A DNA stretch of 64,000 bases from Trichostrongylus colubriformis (lineage: Eukaryota; Nematoda; Chromadorea; Rhabditida; Trichostrongylidae). Below the pieces are notes generated by a model, which worked only from the letters and a program-made list of their open reading frames with translations, searched no databases and was not told the DNA's origin. The position numbers and the translations under genes were made by a program. The stretch is taken from the NCBI GenBank assembly GCA_963978905.1, contig OZ022261.1, positions 17,841,582-17,905,581 of the forward strand, read 5' to 3'. Of this stretch, positions 11,001 to 26,000 are shown piece by piece (the stretch's first letter is position 1; each line of letters starts with the position of its first letter).

Positions 11001-14000
11001 TTTCCAATGCAAAACGTGATTTCTAGAGTACCAAGGCAACTAGCGAAGCCGTTCGCGGAAATTGTGCTTGGACCGGAATGGCAATTCACACCTTTTACAC
11101 ACTTTGATAGTGCGAATTTCATGCTCCGAAGCTTTCAGAACACTGAAAGTGCGTGGAGGAATCCGGAAGTATCACGTAATATGAGTATGTGCCTTGGAAA
11201 AATGAAAAGTTTCGTCCTCAGCCAAAGATTGCTAGTGTGGTAACTGAGTACTTCCTCCCTTACCCTTCCTTCGAACAGTCAGTCACATAGAGTTTTGCAC
11301 TGGAAATGTGGAAATACACAAAACGAATGACTTTCGGTGCTACCAATTTTTACGAAAGCAGTAGCTGAAAACATAAAGACTAATGGGACCCAGGGGGAGA
11401 AGCGCTCTTCGGCTGCTCGCTTTCAGCATGTCTTCTAATTTCATGGATGGATAAGAAGTGACGGTTTTGCCCCAAGAAAAAAGTAACATAAATGTCATGA
11501 TAAGTCTGGCACAAACCTGAGTTTGGACTAGCTTTTCCTGGCGATAGAATGCTGGCTTCTCCTCAATAATGGGTTCAATATCGACGCGAAGTTCCTTGAT
11601 GGATTCCTGAAAAAGGCCATCAACAAGTACAGCAATCGGAGAGGTGAAAATTGATTGTTCCAAAGTATGCTAGTAAATTATGTATAATCAACTGCAGAAA
11701 GCGTCATAGGTACCTCATCGCTTTCATCTGAGTTGGAATCATCATCCATTGGGATAGGATCAGTTTGCACTGATTTCTCAACAAGCTTCGGTGGCTCAGG
11801 CTTCTTTGCATCATCTTTTCTCAGAATTTCAATCACCTGCAGAATTTGCTAATGCTGTTAAATCTGCTTGTTTCTTTAGACACTTTATGTGCATACCTTT
11901 GGCTTCTTCACGATTGGATTCTTCTTCACCTCTTCATCATCCTCATCCTCGTAGTATTCATCGTCGTCCTCCTCGGAATCGCGAGAATCCTCGGATAGCA
12001 GCTGAACACTCGATGATTCAGTCCTCTGTATGCTTTGCACAAAGAATGTTTTCTGATCATCTCCAACACAACTTGTCATGGGAAGTGCATCAAACACAGA
12101 AGGAACGTCAGTGCCCTTCAGCGGCTCTGTTCACGCGAAAAGCGACGCTGCAGTACCTAGCTCGCGGTCGATTCACGATGAGACCAGCAAGGCACTTGGT
12201 TAGTGTGGCAACGCAATACGTGTGGCGCAATAACCCAAATAAGGTGTGTCAAGACGCATGACCAATTAGCCCATTGCCGACCAGCACACGCCGCCACATG
12301 TAGGAATATCCTTTCTTCTGACTCAATCAGCTTTTTCGTTTAAGTTGTTACTGTACACTATTTGACCCAAGGAATAAGGCATACAGGGAGAGCCAAAAAA
12401 GGTAATTTTCCCCACTGCTCGCATCCGTCAACTGTGCAAAACATAGGGAAACGAAAGAGATAAAAGTATTGGGGTAAAATGTTCCGGAAAATGTTCCTTT
12501 AGAAACAGGAGCAAGCTGAGACCCGCTATTTCACCTTTATCAAAGTACTGATATTTCAGTTGGCGCAGTCGGGCTTCAGAGCATCTACGGTATCAAGGTC
12601 CGCTTAGAACAGTGTAGCCACGTTCCGTGGTGGGTCTTCAGTAGGAAGCTTCCTAGGGAATGACCCTTAGGTTCATGGAAGTCACAGAGCCCTTGCAGCT
12701 TGGACAGCGCTGCTATGATCCGAGGTGTCAATTTTCATGCTCAAATCCGCCTCCGGAAAGGTTTCAGTGGTAATAGCACGTATTGGTTCTTGAAAACGAA
12801 GGATGTAGAGAGCCTAGAAAAATGGAATACTTGAGGGAACCATCCAATATGAATCTTTTCAGGTACCCAGAGTGAACGGACCTTAGAAAGGTTGTGAACG
12901 AGGGCGACGAAGTTTCGGATTTTGCCCAGTTGAGGTGACACATCATCTTCACTCAAAAAATTTTCCGTTCCTGCTCGTGCAGTGACAGCGGCTGCTACAG
13001 AGTTTGGTGATAGTATGAAGTGTGCTCTTGAATTTGGGTATGAAAATACCTTGTACGAATTCGCCGAAGTTCGACTAATGTGGGGTTGAAAGCGGGGGAA
13101 AAATTACTTTTTTGGCACCCCCTCTATATATTAACACTGCGAAAACACATGAATTTTCGGTTATCGAAAGGAGTACTGAGATGTGGAGATACACGACTAA
13201 CGGCGTCTGCAACGGGTTGAATGTCTTACAATGATAATAGCTAAAATCGCGAAAATACCTTAGCCGGCTCGTGTGAGACAGTCTGCGTGCTAGTCGTAGT
13301 GGTTGTAGTAGTTGTTGGTGGTGCTTTTACATCGAGTTTAGCATTTGGATGGAGCTTCTCATAAGCCTCCTGAAGTAGATTTCTGTCAGGAACCTCACCA
13401 CTCATTTACTGCATCTTAATCAACTCGAAATGAAAATGAACTACTGACCTTGTACAAATCTACCAATCTCTTATTTTTCGCATCACTGTCGAGTGAATTG
13501 AGAGCATCAATAGCGCTATCGGACAACTCAGGAGTGTTTTCACGACGGAAGTCAGACCAGTATGCCACTGAAATATAGGAAGGTTTCACACCAGAAATAC
13601 AAAATAATGATAAAGTAACCTTGACAGAAAATTAGTTAGTCGCTACCCCCACGCTCACATTTCCCCATCTTAACCCGTTATCCGATGAACACATTCCTGA
13701 ACCAAGGGCTCGGCGTATGGTGAGGAAGAGGGAGGAGCGGAAATAGGAATGCGGAGGGCAAAAGCTGGGCACCGGAAATAGGGCTGACGCTCATCCGTTA
13801 TTTCGGTGCTATCACGTCTGAATCACAGCGTACAACTGCTATAACGACCAGGTTAATTGAGTCAGGGCCCCATCATTCAATTTGGAGACTACAAGCCATT
13901 TTTCATCGAGCCTAGGAAACATAGCGATGACGATGACATGTACTGGAACATGGCATTCCACGGACTAATTGAGATATGTTCCTGAATGAGGTTAGCATCC

Positions 14001-17000
14001 AAATGTTTCTAAATGAGGTTAGCATCCAACGTCTCATAGATATCAACTTTGAGGAGTATAATACAATACCGCTCCTAATTTCTGCAATATCCATGGACTG
14101 CGTAGGGAAAATCTGCCGCAATCCCTTTTTTTGCTATAACTGTACCAGAGACGATTCTATTGCCTTTGGCTAGTGCTCGTCAAGACCAATCTCCCCATGT
14201 ACGAAATGTTCATTTTCCTCTGTCGCAACATCATCTTTCGAGAGAAATGGGAAATTGACGTTCCGAGGCACGAGGTCGAGAAAAATGGGAAATTGACTCT
14301 CCGAGGCATGAGGAAACACCTGCAGGCATAATGGCACCGTAAGCTTCCCACTTCAGCTGAATGCTTTACTTTTGTATTGAAACCAAGAAATGTCAAAATA
14401 TTCAACAAGAGCGTGATTGCGTAGTCATTTTGATTCTATACGAGGATGGTTCACTTAACTTAAATCTGAAAGTGGCCTTTCAGTATAACCTATTCAAAAT
14501 CTCACGCTTCATCACAGACGCATTTTTGTGAAAGAACAAGCCATTTTAAATCGACCAGCAGTGTTGTTGATGTATTGTGAAGGGATATTTTAGGATTCCC
14601 TCAAAAGTAGGTGGATCGAGTGTTATTTTATTGAAATCGTTCAGACTCTATCAGTTCAGTCGCTCGTTTCTGCATGAATGTCGCACTGTGCGCAAAATTG
14701 ACCTGATTTTAGAAGGAGGCTGTGATTTTACCTGATAACTTGTGAATATCTCAACTGCAGCCCCATCAAAGGCAGTTTCAGAGCTGTTGCTCAAACTTGG
14801 CTCAAACCACCTGAACCTCGGAAAGTTGAAATTGGTGAGGTACTTAATCGACGGAGATATACTATTTCACTGTTTGCTCCCACTCATTTATTGCGAACTT
14901 TGTACTGTGCTGGTGAACAATGAAGTTATGTATCTCCAGCTGCGTTCTCTTAACGCTCAGTCTACGGTCCTTCACCGTCGACCCTTCACCTTGGCTATGG
15001 CCATATCCCTTTTGAGACGGATGACCACTGTGGCACGACATTTAAATGGTCAGCGAATCAGATGGACGAGGATTTATTCACTGTAACGGCTGACAGATCC
15101 TGCTCACCTTAATTACAAGTAACCTTCGAAACCTCGGCCATTTACGGTATTGAGCGGTCCCCAGGTTTCCTCACCGGAGCTTATGGGGGCCGATTTTGCA
15201 ATGAGACAGCGCACACTACACCGCTAACGTCGACCATTGAGATGGTTGAGCCCCGTAGACTGAGCGGCAACAAAATGTAGCTGGAGATAAATCCATTATT
15301 CACCAGCACATAACAAAGTTGATAAATGAATGGGAGCAAACAATGTTATAGTTTGCCTCCGTCGAATAAGTACCTCACCAAATACCAATTTTCCGAGATT
15401 CATGCTGTTTGAACCCACTTGTCTTGAGACAGCTCCGAACTGCCTTTTATGAGGCTACAGTTGAGAATGTTACAATTTATCAAGCGTAATTGCAGTCACC
15501 TTCTAAAATCAGGCCATTTTTGCGCACAGTGCGACATTTATGCAGAAAAGAGCGATTAAACAAATAGCATTGGAAGACAAACTACATTCGATCCGCCCAC
15601 CTTTGAGGGAGTCCTACAAAGTTCCTTCGCAGAACATCAACAGCACTACTTATAGATTCGAATTGGCTTGTTTTTTCTTACAAAAAAATGCGTCTCTGAC
15701 GAGGTGTGAAATTTCGCAGGGAGATTTTACATCTAGGATGCCACTCTCAGATTTAAATCAAGAAGACCATCCTTGAATGGGTCCACGATAATCATAGAAT
15801 CATGCACTAGTCCAGTATATTGACATTTCTTGGTTAAAAAAGCCTAAGTAGAACTTTCGGCTGGAGTGGAGAGCTTACGGTGCCGTCATGCCCGCAGATA
15901 CTTTCGGAGAGTCAATTTCCCACTTTTTTTTTTTGGAAAAATGATGATCCAGCAGAGGAAAAGAGCGTTTTGTACATAGATCCGTCTTGACGAGCCCTAG
16001 CCACCGGTCTGTTTTTCAAAGCCATCGGACCGCTGCTGGTATAGTTATGGCAGGAAGACGGATTGCAGCAGATTTTTTGACGCAATCCGTGGAATCAGCA
16101 GAATTTGTCAGCGGTATTGTAACCGAGCAACGCAGTACTTGTACCATCAGTGCGAGCGGCTGTTTCAAGGCACCATTGGCGCTTGAAAGAAATGGTTGAA
16201 GCAGTCCGGTGTTAGAGCTAGTAGGTCAACGCTGAGTGGCAGTTAGGATCAAGCAAATTGCTTTCGACTTGCTGGTGCTACATGAACTCTATCGGCATCC
16301 CTCATCCACACACTCAAAGCAAACTGCGTCCACAAAAGCCAAACTGCAGAAAAATCTCACGCGGATAGCCTTACCTGCAATAGGACGCACTTGACTCTCA
16401 AGATCCGGGAAGTCACGCAGCATTGCAAGAGTGCCGTTGATACGTAAGTCAATGTACCTGAAGCAGCATGAAACCTGATCCCAGTGTTTCTCATCACACT
16501 CCCACAACCATTCCATTACCGTATTCTACTACCGTACCTAAGTCTGTGCAGCACCGTTGGCTTGAATGCAGCAGCTTCGGCTTGATCGACACGTAACAGA
16601 TGGCGGTACCGGTTGATGGTATGAATACGGTCTTTCTCCTCTGATCGAATGTAGGTCTGAAAGGACACATTTGATGCTCATGAAACATCAAACATGCATG
16701 TGTGAAGTATAAAGCACATGTTCTTAAAATCAAAAATCTGGGCAACTTGTTCGTGTAAAAATACCTTTAGCGTTTTCAGCACATGATGTTTGTTAGCTGA
16801 TTTGTCGTGCATGGCGAGTGCTTGGCGATATTCATGGGTGGCCTAGACGAACAAAACGTATAGAATTCACAAACGTAAAAGTAATGAGCGGAAAACTCAC
16901 AGTTCTCTTCTTCTCGTTGAGGATAGCCTGTACGCGTTCTTCATGGGTGGTTTCGAGCTGCTTCTTAAGTCGCTTATGCTCATCTTCCAACGAAGCCACA

Positions 17001-20000
17001 GTCTGCAGTGTAAACGAAAAATGCGAGAAAATTGAGACTACAAAAAATACCTTCAAAAACATATTCTCGGGCAAATTATTTTCCCACAAGGAAAACATAA
17101 CAAAAGTATCACCCGGTTGGCGCGTGGCATAACGCGCGATGTGTCAGGACGATGTACTCTCAAGTGTCTGTATTGACATTGACTACTTGATTTCCCCTTA
17201 TAACATATATATGCAGGTGTTCGTTCCCGCCGTTTTTCAACTATCAAAATTCAAATAACCTCGGTGGCAACTAGCATATAAAAGAGGCAAAGTCATGACC
17301 ACACCAATTAGCACGATAACCGGAGGGTTAGCATATTGTTAATCGTCCCCTCTCAAAAAGGCAATGAGCAGTCAGTCAACTAAAGGAATGTAAACCGTCA
17401 CAACATTTTTGGCATGAAATAAAGCACTTCAAAGAAGTTTCGACACTTTTTAGCCCAGGTCCAATGGCGCGGTTTTTCTCTAATGTTTCGCAAGAATATC
17501 ATTCACCTTCTGGAAACGATTTGTCATCGAAACTTTGAATGATTCGGCTCCCTTAGCATCCTTCGTCTTCATCTGCTGATAGCGAGCTTCCAGTTCACCC
17601 CATTCTTTCATAACCTGCAAAATCTATGTAAAGCAAGGGAGAAAAGTAGACTTTGGCCAATTTCAAACTTCCACGCCCAACTCCTGTGCTAAGCCCATAA
17701 TGTGGATCCCATGCAATACCTACGATTACCCACTATCTCTCAGGCTTACAACCTCATTCACAAATACTGAATATTAATAATATATGAATATTAAATTCCA
17801 AATATTACGACATATCTGGTGCTTTTCACATCTACTTACCACTGTTGCTTCAATAGGGTAGGAGAACGCTTCAGAAATAGGAACCTTTTTGAAGTATTTC
17901 ACATTGAAAGTTTATATTTGAATCCCTGTAATCTTAAGAAATTACGTGTGCTACCCTTCGCCGAAAGTTTCTTCATGTCAAAAAGCATGATGGATTTTTG
18001 CTCGCACTTTGCGAAGGGCAAATCCCTGAGGGCTTCGGATTTTAATTGTCATTTTTTTTGGACGGAGCTCGGAGGAACTCTCAGTCCGTGGCAAAATCGA
18101 GTCAACAAGAGACGGAGTGAGCCCATCCTATATACAAATCGATTTCAGAATTGCTTACACTGACGACGCTACAAATTCGTGGACCGATTTCGAATTCAAT
18201 AGGGCCACTCTAGAAAGGTTATCGTATCATCACCCTTAAACTTCACAGAAATTAGTGTCGAGGGGTCTACGAACCAAAGTATGACCGCCACCGAAAACCC
18301 TCGTCATAAGCTTCACCTTGGTTGTCTGCATTCGTGCTCGCGCTATGCTCACGACGGCGCGACTTTTGCTATTCCGCTTTTAGAGCATTCACAGCAAGGA
18401 CAATCTTTTATTAGCGGTAGTACAACTCATCTACTAAAATGTGGGAGCACGGAATGCCCCTGCATAGCAAAATATTGGAAAGGAACTATTTAAAATCGAA
18501 CCTCAATTTTTATGAAAATTTTTGAACACAAACGAAATTTGAAAAGGGAACGTTCCTCTATATTACTGGAATCGTCCTGAATGTTACTCTACTCGCAGGA
18601 AAGACCTGTTCGAAGTACTGGCGAAATAAAACAAGCCTAGAGTCTTTCACTTTGAAAAATGTCAAAATTGTACAATATGATAACTGGAACTCTCGAGAAA
18701 CTCATAATTTTTTTAGACAGCAGTGAAACCTCTAAAAACGAAGTATCGCATACTTATTGTGGCCACCAATAACTTTTAACATGTTTGAAGTGACACTTGG
18801 CACAAAGATGGCAGCAATGGGCCAAATGTCATTCCTGCCTTACTGATAACTAAGATCAAGCGGTGGGTTATATTTTTAGAGATACGACCACCCCCACTCC
18901 CAAATGACTCCGTCAATATGATCCATAAACCCGTGCGACTCCCTTCCCTTCCCACTGATGACGGTATATCATCAGGAGTCTCCTTTAAAGAGCTCGTGAA
19001 GTCGTCCCAAAAGCAGTAAAAAAAGATGGTTGATGATGATTACTAGAGGGATTTTGATTTGAAGAATCGATCCTCTCCTTTCTCTAACCGGAATTGCGAC
19101 CATATACAGAATTCCACACCTCATGCTCGACCCTGCAGTCAACCCGTACGCACCTTCTCAATCTTTTCACGATGTTTCTTGTCTAGCCGATCCTCGGCAT
19201 CTTTGAAGTTTTCATGTTCATTGGCAGGATCCTTGTTCTTGAAGTACGGATCCTGTCCTTCAGACGATTTCTCGTCCGATGACTCTGTAATCATTACATT
19301 ATTATGAGGCAATAATTGTGTTTCGCAAATACATATCCTTCTTCTGGATTACCTTCTTCACTGTCATCATATTCCTCATCGTAGTCATCGTCATCATTCT
19401 CGTCTTTTGGTAGTTTGTTCGCTTTTTCAATCGTTCGAGCACCGACGACTGGAGTAGTGACTTTGTCTGAAATTCCATTACTCTATTCGAATGCCTCCTC
19501 ATAGTGGAAGTGAAGCAGTGACAAGCGGCGACGCTACCATAAGCATAGTCCACGGATTAAATCCCGTACAAGGTCAACCAACCACCTATCTTTTCTGAAT
19601 CCATGAGTTGGTACTAAGCACATCAGGGAAAACGCCGATCTGAGAATCGGCTGGCCCTATAGGTCCGAGAAGGCATTCGAACGCCACATTGAAGTAGATG
19701 GCGCGTTGCATCTCAAAAAGGCACAGATTGGTCGGCATGATATGCTTATCCCTTATAACACCACCCTCTTTCGATAGCACTAGGGTACTTGAAGTTTGCA
19801 GGCGACAGCGGGGAGTAGATGAGTACCCAACGAAGTACTACCGCCACACACCCCACCTCGCTCTCTCTCACGCTACTATTTCCTCAGTGGCAACTTTTTC
19901 TCCTCCTTTCCCTACTTTTCTACTTGCACCAGTGCACTTTTAGAAGTGCAATACGCCAGACGCGATTATTTGCCCACTGACTCATGCACTTCTCCCACCC

Positions 20001-23000
20001 CCTCCCAGAACACACCGCAATGGCGCTCATTCCCCCGCGAATGAAGCCACTCAACAGTCACATTACAAGTAGGAAGGTATCTCGATGATTGAAGTTCACT
20101 GAAAATCTTCGCATATTAGGTGGGCCTCGCATGGAAACTACTTTTACTGTAGATATATAGCAGCGTACCAATTGATGGACAGCATACAAATTCAACTCCA
20201 GTGAAAAGATCGAGGCTGCATGGCTCGAGTACAGCAAACGAACGTACAGTCATAGGTTTCCCATTGAACGTCTGAAATGCGAATACTGTAGCTGACTGTG
20301 AATCATATTCGGAGGCGTAAGAGCGGGAGAATCACCGTACCTTTAACGAACACTGTTTTGTGGCTTCGTCGCGCCAATGCTGGTAATCGTTACATGATTC
20401 ACCAGAGTTCACATGGGAGAAGCGACAATCGTGTGGCACTTGCAGAGCTTCCGATTTGAACTCGCCATCTTAAAACACTATAATACATTATAACTATATG
20501 AATATATAAATTTATGTAAAAACATAATCCATACTGTGTGGGGCTCATCAATCCATGGCTCTTTTCAACATGATTTGGAATTTACGCGCAAACGACCTCA
20601 TTTTCGTTTTCATCTGCACCTTCGCTTAGTGGCGCGCTCCTCTACCCTCCCAAAAAATTCGCAAAGTGCGCTTAGCAACGAGCTTTTGTTTCCTTTATGG
20701 CTCCATCGTTGTCAACTAAACTAAGCACTGATCAGTGCGCGCCATTTTCGTGTCGCTTCACATAAAATGAAGGTATATTAATGGAAATCGAAAAACCATT
20801 GTTATCACCATGTGAGTTTGGTTGGGAGTTACCGAGTATGCGTTGGAAGTCATCGAATGGGGTATCCTGCTCATTGCGACGTCGCACTCATTTCAGCGGC
20901 GACGAAGTGCGTTGTCAAAACACTCGTAGGTTCACTCAACCCTGCGCTATTGCGATACCATAATCCTTTTAGACGCTAGAAGTCACCCGAGAGAGATGAA
21001 TCGCTCGAGGAACTTATCATCACGAGAGCAAGACGAGGTGTACGAAGGAAATCATCATAGTACACATGGAGATTGCGATATTGAGTGATCCACTGCTTCC
21101 TTGGAATAGTCGGATTCAAGTCGCATAAGAGAAAAAATCCAGAAAAGAGTTTCCAAACATTACTTCTCGGATTTCAGGGACATGCCCTTTGATGAGAACA
21201 CTTGCAAGTTGTTATTTTGTGCAGATTAACTACTGTACGGTAACTTTATTTGCAGCTAGAATTGCAGAGGTTGAACCGAGTTGTGGGCGGAGCTATCTGC
21301 TACCCTCGTCAGCGCTTATAAGCTAACCATTGTATCATTAATAGCTAGCGGCCAATTCGCTGTCTCATGTCGAGCACCCGAATGAACTCCATTGTGTTCT
21401 ACTACGTCTGTGCTTATATTCCCTTTCCATTATACCTATGTTTTTCAATCTCGTAACCAGTGAAGAATTTTGATAGGGACGAAAATTTCTCTGTTTCAAG
21501 AAGGATGATAAGTGAGAGATTTGATTTCTTCTGAAAACAAAAATCCACTTATGTACAGGCTCTTCGCCGAAATTCCAGATAAAAGCACTTCGAGAATATT
21601 TCCAACGTACCCCTCACCCGCCCCCCCCCCCCCCCCCATGTTCTATGCTCCTACCATGGGTATGTGGGTAAGTCCATCTCAATAACCTTTCATAAAACCC
21701 GAGGACAAACTGAATGGCAAAACCGAACATCGCAGCAAACCCTCCATTCTTTTACTGAAGCGAATAAGAGAGAATTGGGTAAGTCCAAAGCCGCTTATTC
21801 TGGAAGACGGTGAAGGCAATTATCGTTGAGGTCTTGGGGACGAAAAGTCAAAGTTTCGCAACGTGACGACGTCAGCTGAGAGTTTCCAATTATCTATTAG
21901 TCTTACCCCAATCCTGTGTCCTCCCCCTCCTTTTCCATTCAATATAGGCTGTATTTTACCACCGAGCGTTAATCACCTGAAGGCGATTACTATGCCTGCA
22001 TGCCTTCAATTCGAGTGCCACGCTTTCGTTTGCAAAAGTGTGAATCACAGAACATCGAGGAGAATAGTGCGTTTTCTGTGTTTGCCCAAACATTCAAAGA
22101 GGCAAGAGGTAGCGCAAAAAGCGATAATTCCATTTGAATGGAACATTCCAAGAAAATGCGTCGAATTTAACTCACCAATACATTGATACGGTCGAACGGT
22201 ATGTGTCCATTTGCATGGAGTACCTTCTTCACGACACCATTTCTCAATAGCAACCTCATGCGAATATTCCACGATATTCGTGATGTTCAATTTTGGATAC
22301 GCCTGAAAGACTGAGTTCATTGAATGCACCGTTAGGGATAATGTGGGTATCACAACATAGAAGACATGTTCTATTCATATAGCCGGGCTCGTTTCAAAGC
22401 AGTGATCTATGTCAAAACTCGCGTTGGAAGACGCGCTTTGGGCTCTTAACGCGTCTTCCCCATGGTGCGCTGGGTCGAGTGTTGACGGTAGAGTAGCCGT
22501 GGAGGGTGGTGCATCATTCACTGACGTCTGGGGTTTGTGAAGCCGCATTCCTGCGGCTCTGAACCCCATTACATCCCGTTCGAGATACGCCAACTACACC
22601 CCTTCAGTCCGAACTTGTAGATGCTATCACTTACACTTCTCTACCACAAATTAAGCAGTTCGCAGCCTTGCTGAATGTCCTTCTTAGGTCAAAATGGCGT
22701 CGAACAGGCCGTTTCCAGAAACACTCGCTTTTTGCCGGTTCTCTCTCTCAGAAGAAGGCGGTACGCCAAATAATCAACTGCTCGAAGGTTATTGCGAATC
22801 TTCGCTGCCACCTGACCACTTATCAAGCTCATTTTGGAGGCGAACGCTCAAGGGCGTCGAGCAGGCTCAAGCTGTCGGAGTAATGAATCACTCAGTCAGT
22901 TTTATAGCTTAATCTTTGGTCCTCGGATCCCATGTAGTCAACGAGCGTGTGTTGGCTTTCGTACCCACACACCCTGTAACGAACCGCGGAAAATCCTTCT

Positions 23001-26000
23001 ATCCCCAGGGGAATTTCTGGAAATTATGACGTGGGGCTTCCAATCTCTCGCAAAAATGGCATGAGGACGATTAGGCAGTATTATTTTCCCACTACAAGAA
23101 TAATGGAGCCTACTGAGAAGGAATCATCACTCGCGTATGGCGTTGAGGAGAGAATTATGGCATACGTTACGAATCTGTTCGTGCCTGCCTCCAACATGTT
23201 TTGTCCATGAATTTTATGACAGAATTTTCATTTTGTTAGCCAGGGATCTCACCAAACTACAGCTCTCTCAAATTGTTTGCATGGAACAGTCTAGCTAGCT
23301 CAATGAAATTCGATGTGATGTCCATATTCGCAATGGTGGAGCAAAATGGGCGACGGTTTGAATGGAGATACGATTCGTCGGGCAATTTACAGCGATTAAG
23401 TGCCAGCAGAAATACCGCAATCGTGGCAAACATAACGGGCCACCCGACTGTATGTTCGCTCAACATAACTTAAACTGAGCCAGCCCCTTTTCCACATTCA
23501 TCACTTTCAAAAACTGAAGTTCCAGGAGAATCTCGCTAATGGCGTGACCACGATGCAAACTCAATTAATCGTGTACACACAAATGAAATGCAATGTATAT
23601 GCAAATATATCATAGGCATTACCCTTAAAAATGTAGAGGACTTATGGTGCACTTCAACAGTTTCGAAGATGCTCTATACGATCATCATGGATACTTGATA
23701 TTTCATATACTTTTCTTTTTTAACAGGCACTTGGTCAGTTGGGAGCAGTGTCAAATATTTAAGGAGAAATCTTCGGCAGGGCTCGCATTTTGGTTGGCTT
23801 GAAAAGGATAACATCACCAGAGGACAGAGAGGGTACTTCAGAGAAAATACAGATCGGTGGAGATCATATAAATGGAGACCTAGAAAGGGAATGGGGCTCG
23901 TAAAAGTGGTTAATACTGGAGCTGAGTGTGACCATTCTGCTGCTTAGATATTCATGTTAGTAGAAAATGTGAAGTGCGTCATTCAGAATGGCGATGTCTC
24001 CCAAAGGGCGACGTGCATGGCAGTAATAGCTGAGCATCACCGCAGGCCCGACATCGTCACAAACTCAAAATGTATCATCACTTCTCCAAATGCCTACTGA
24101 GTTCATTCCTTACAATGTTCTACCCACAGCCACTTTCAAAAAGCTACTTGCCATTATTTAAAATAAGCAATGTTATCATTTCACATAACAGACGATCGGA
24201 AAAGGGGGTGTGCAAAAAAGTGGGACAACTGTAAAATTCACCCCTACAACCATTGAAAACGCGTACGCGATCGAACGGAGGAACGCTTTGGTTCTCTGGG
24301 ATGCTCCCTGGGTCTGTACGTTGCGAACACCATCCCAGCTCCACTGAGCGCATATGACTCGCCCGCCCGCTGCCTATAACCTTAACTGGCGGACTATGTC
24401 GAAATTCAAATGCTGGACTCGGGGAACGAGTGGACAGCTCCCCAGAGAATCCGCCGGGTCGTTCGCATGAGCTCAGCGGAGCCCGGAAGTTATGTACATG
24501 GCATGCGTCCCTACTCGGCTTTGCCAGCGAATTCAAGCAACTGCATTAGCTCCCCCGAAGACGAGTATGTTTATGCCCACTCAGAGGCTTCCACTCATCT
24601 ACGCTAAACGGATATCAAAAAGGGAAAATACATAGTCATAATTATTATAAAGCTGATCAAATAAGATAAGTAACTATGACGATCATAAGCAGATCAAAAA
24701 CAAGAGAATATTATAAAGAGCGAGTAAACAATATCTTATTTCATCGAAACTGTTTCAAAGTAAGCGTGAAGAGCTTCACATTACAGTATACCAGTAACTT
24801 ACTCCCTCATGGGCAGATAATCCAGAATTGCTGAGAGTTTCCTATTTCGCTGCGCAAGGGTGAGTCGTAAAAGGTCGCACCACTTGCAAATAATCTAGCT
24901 GACACCTCCCCGGCGGGCTACCAACCTTCGATTTGGTCAACGGAGGTGATGGCCAGCACGTGGGCAAAAAAGGTCCACATGCTCCATTGATTGCGATATG
25001 GTAAGACAACGATAGATAGTGAAGGTAACGCTAGGAGGATTTTTGTCGATAATCGATTCCTTTTTGGGGTGCGCCACACATACTAATTCCTTCAGAATGG
25101 CAAGTGGGAAATGCGGTTCATCCCATACAATATGCCTTGCGAGGCCAGCTGATGTTCAAGTTCTCGAGTCCAGCAGCCCTACTCCGGTGATGGAAAGCTT
25201 GATTGGACTGGGAGAGCATTAATGTGGAAATTGAACGCACCATACGATAGAAGTGCGCGCTTCCCCTCCCTATACATCCTTCACTCCCTCAAACGTAACC
25301 TCAATGGGAGAAAACAGGTGGCATCGCTCAAGACGTATCGAATTCAAAGGTCAGGTTCTATATCGAGATTATCATAAATGTATCTATTAGGAGACTTGCG
25401 CAATAAAAAGCTTGTCTGGCCTAATGGAACGATGCAGTTATTGAGACTCGCCACTAACCTTTTTGCAATATTTGAGGATATCCAGCTTCCCACTCAAACA
25501 TGTCGCGTATCGGTTCTCATCGCTCACCCACACACCATCCTCATTCATATATTTATTACGATAACCGCATTCGAATGCGACTAGTGGCACAAATTTCTCG
25601 TGCTTTTTCGCTGACGTTCCATCGATATTCGCTGCAACACCCTGAAAATAGCTGAATGTGCGCCAGACTATACTGAACACAATTTATCTTATACTTTGAC
25701 CCGGCTGAAAGAAATTTGGGCATGAGCGTTTGTTTTCTGTTATGCACTTCGTGTTTCAAAGGTCTGCGCAACCCGTTTCAGTGACACCTAACTGGATCTT
25801 TTTCAGAACTGTGAACTATTACATGCAGTAACCCTTTCAGAGAGGTTCTAACGCGCCTTAAACATGACTTTCCAAGGCTGCTAGTGGAGTGATGTTACCA
25901 AGACTAACGGTGGGCTAGGCCAGCCATTCAACGTTATTTGTCGCTCATTGATTCGACATTTTCACTGAAAAAACGAGGCGACACAGTGAGACATGGCGAA

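Noticed and set aside
11791..12261. 156-codon plus-strand ORF
   Set aside because: Antisense shadow of apl-1 exons 15 and 16.
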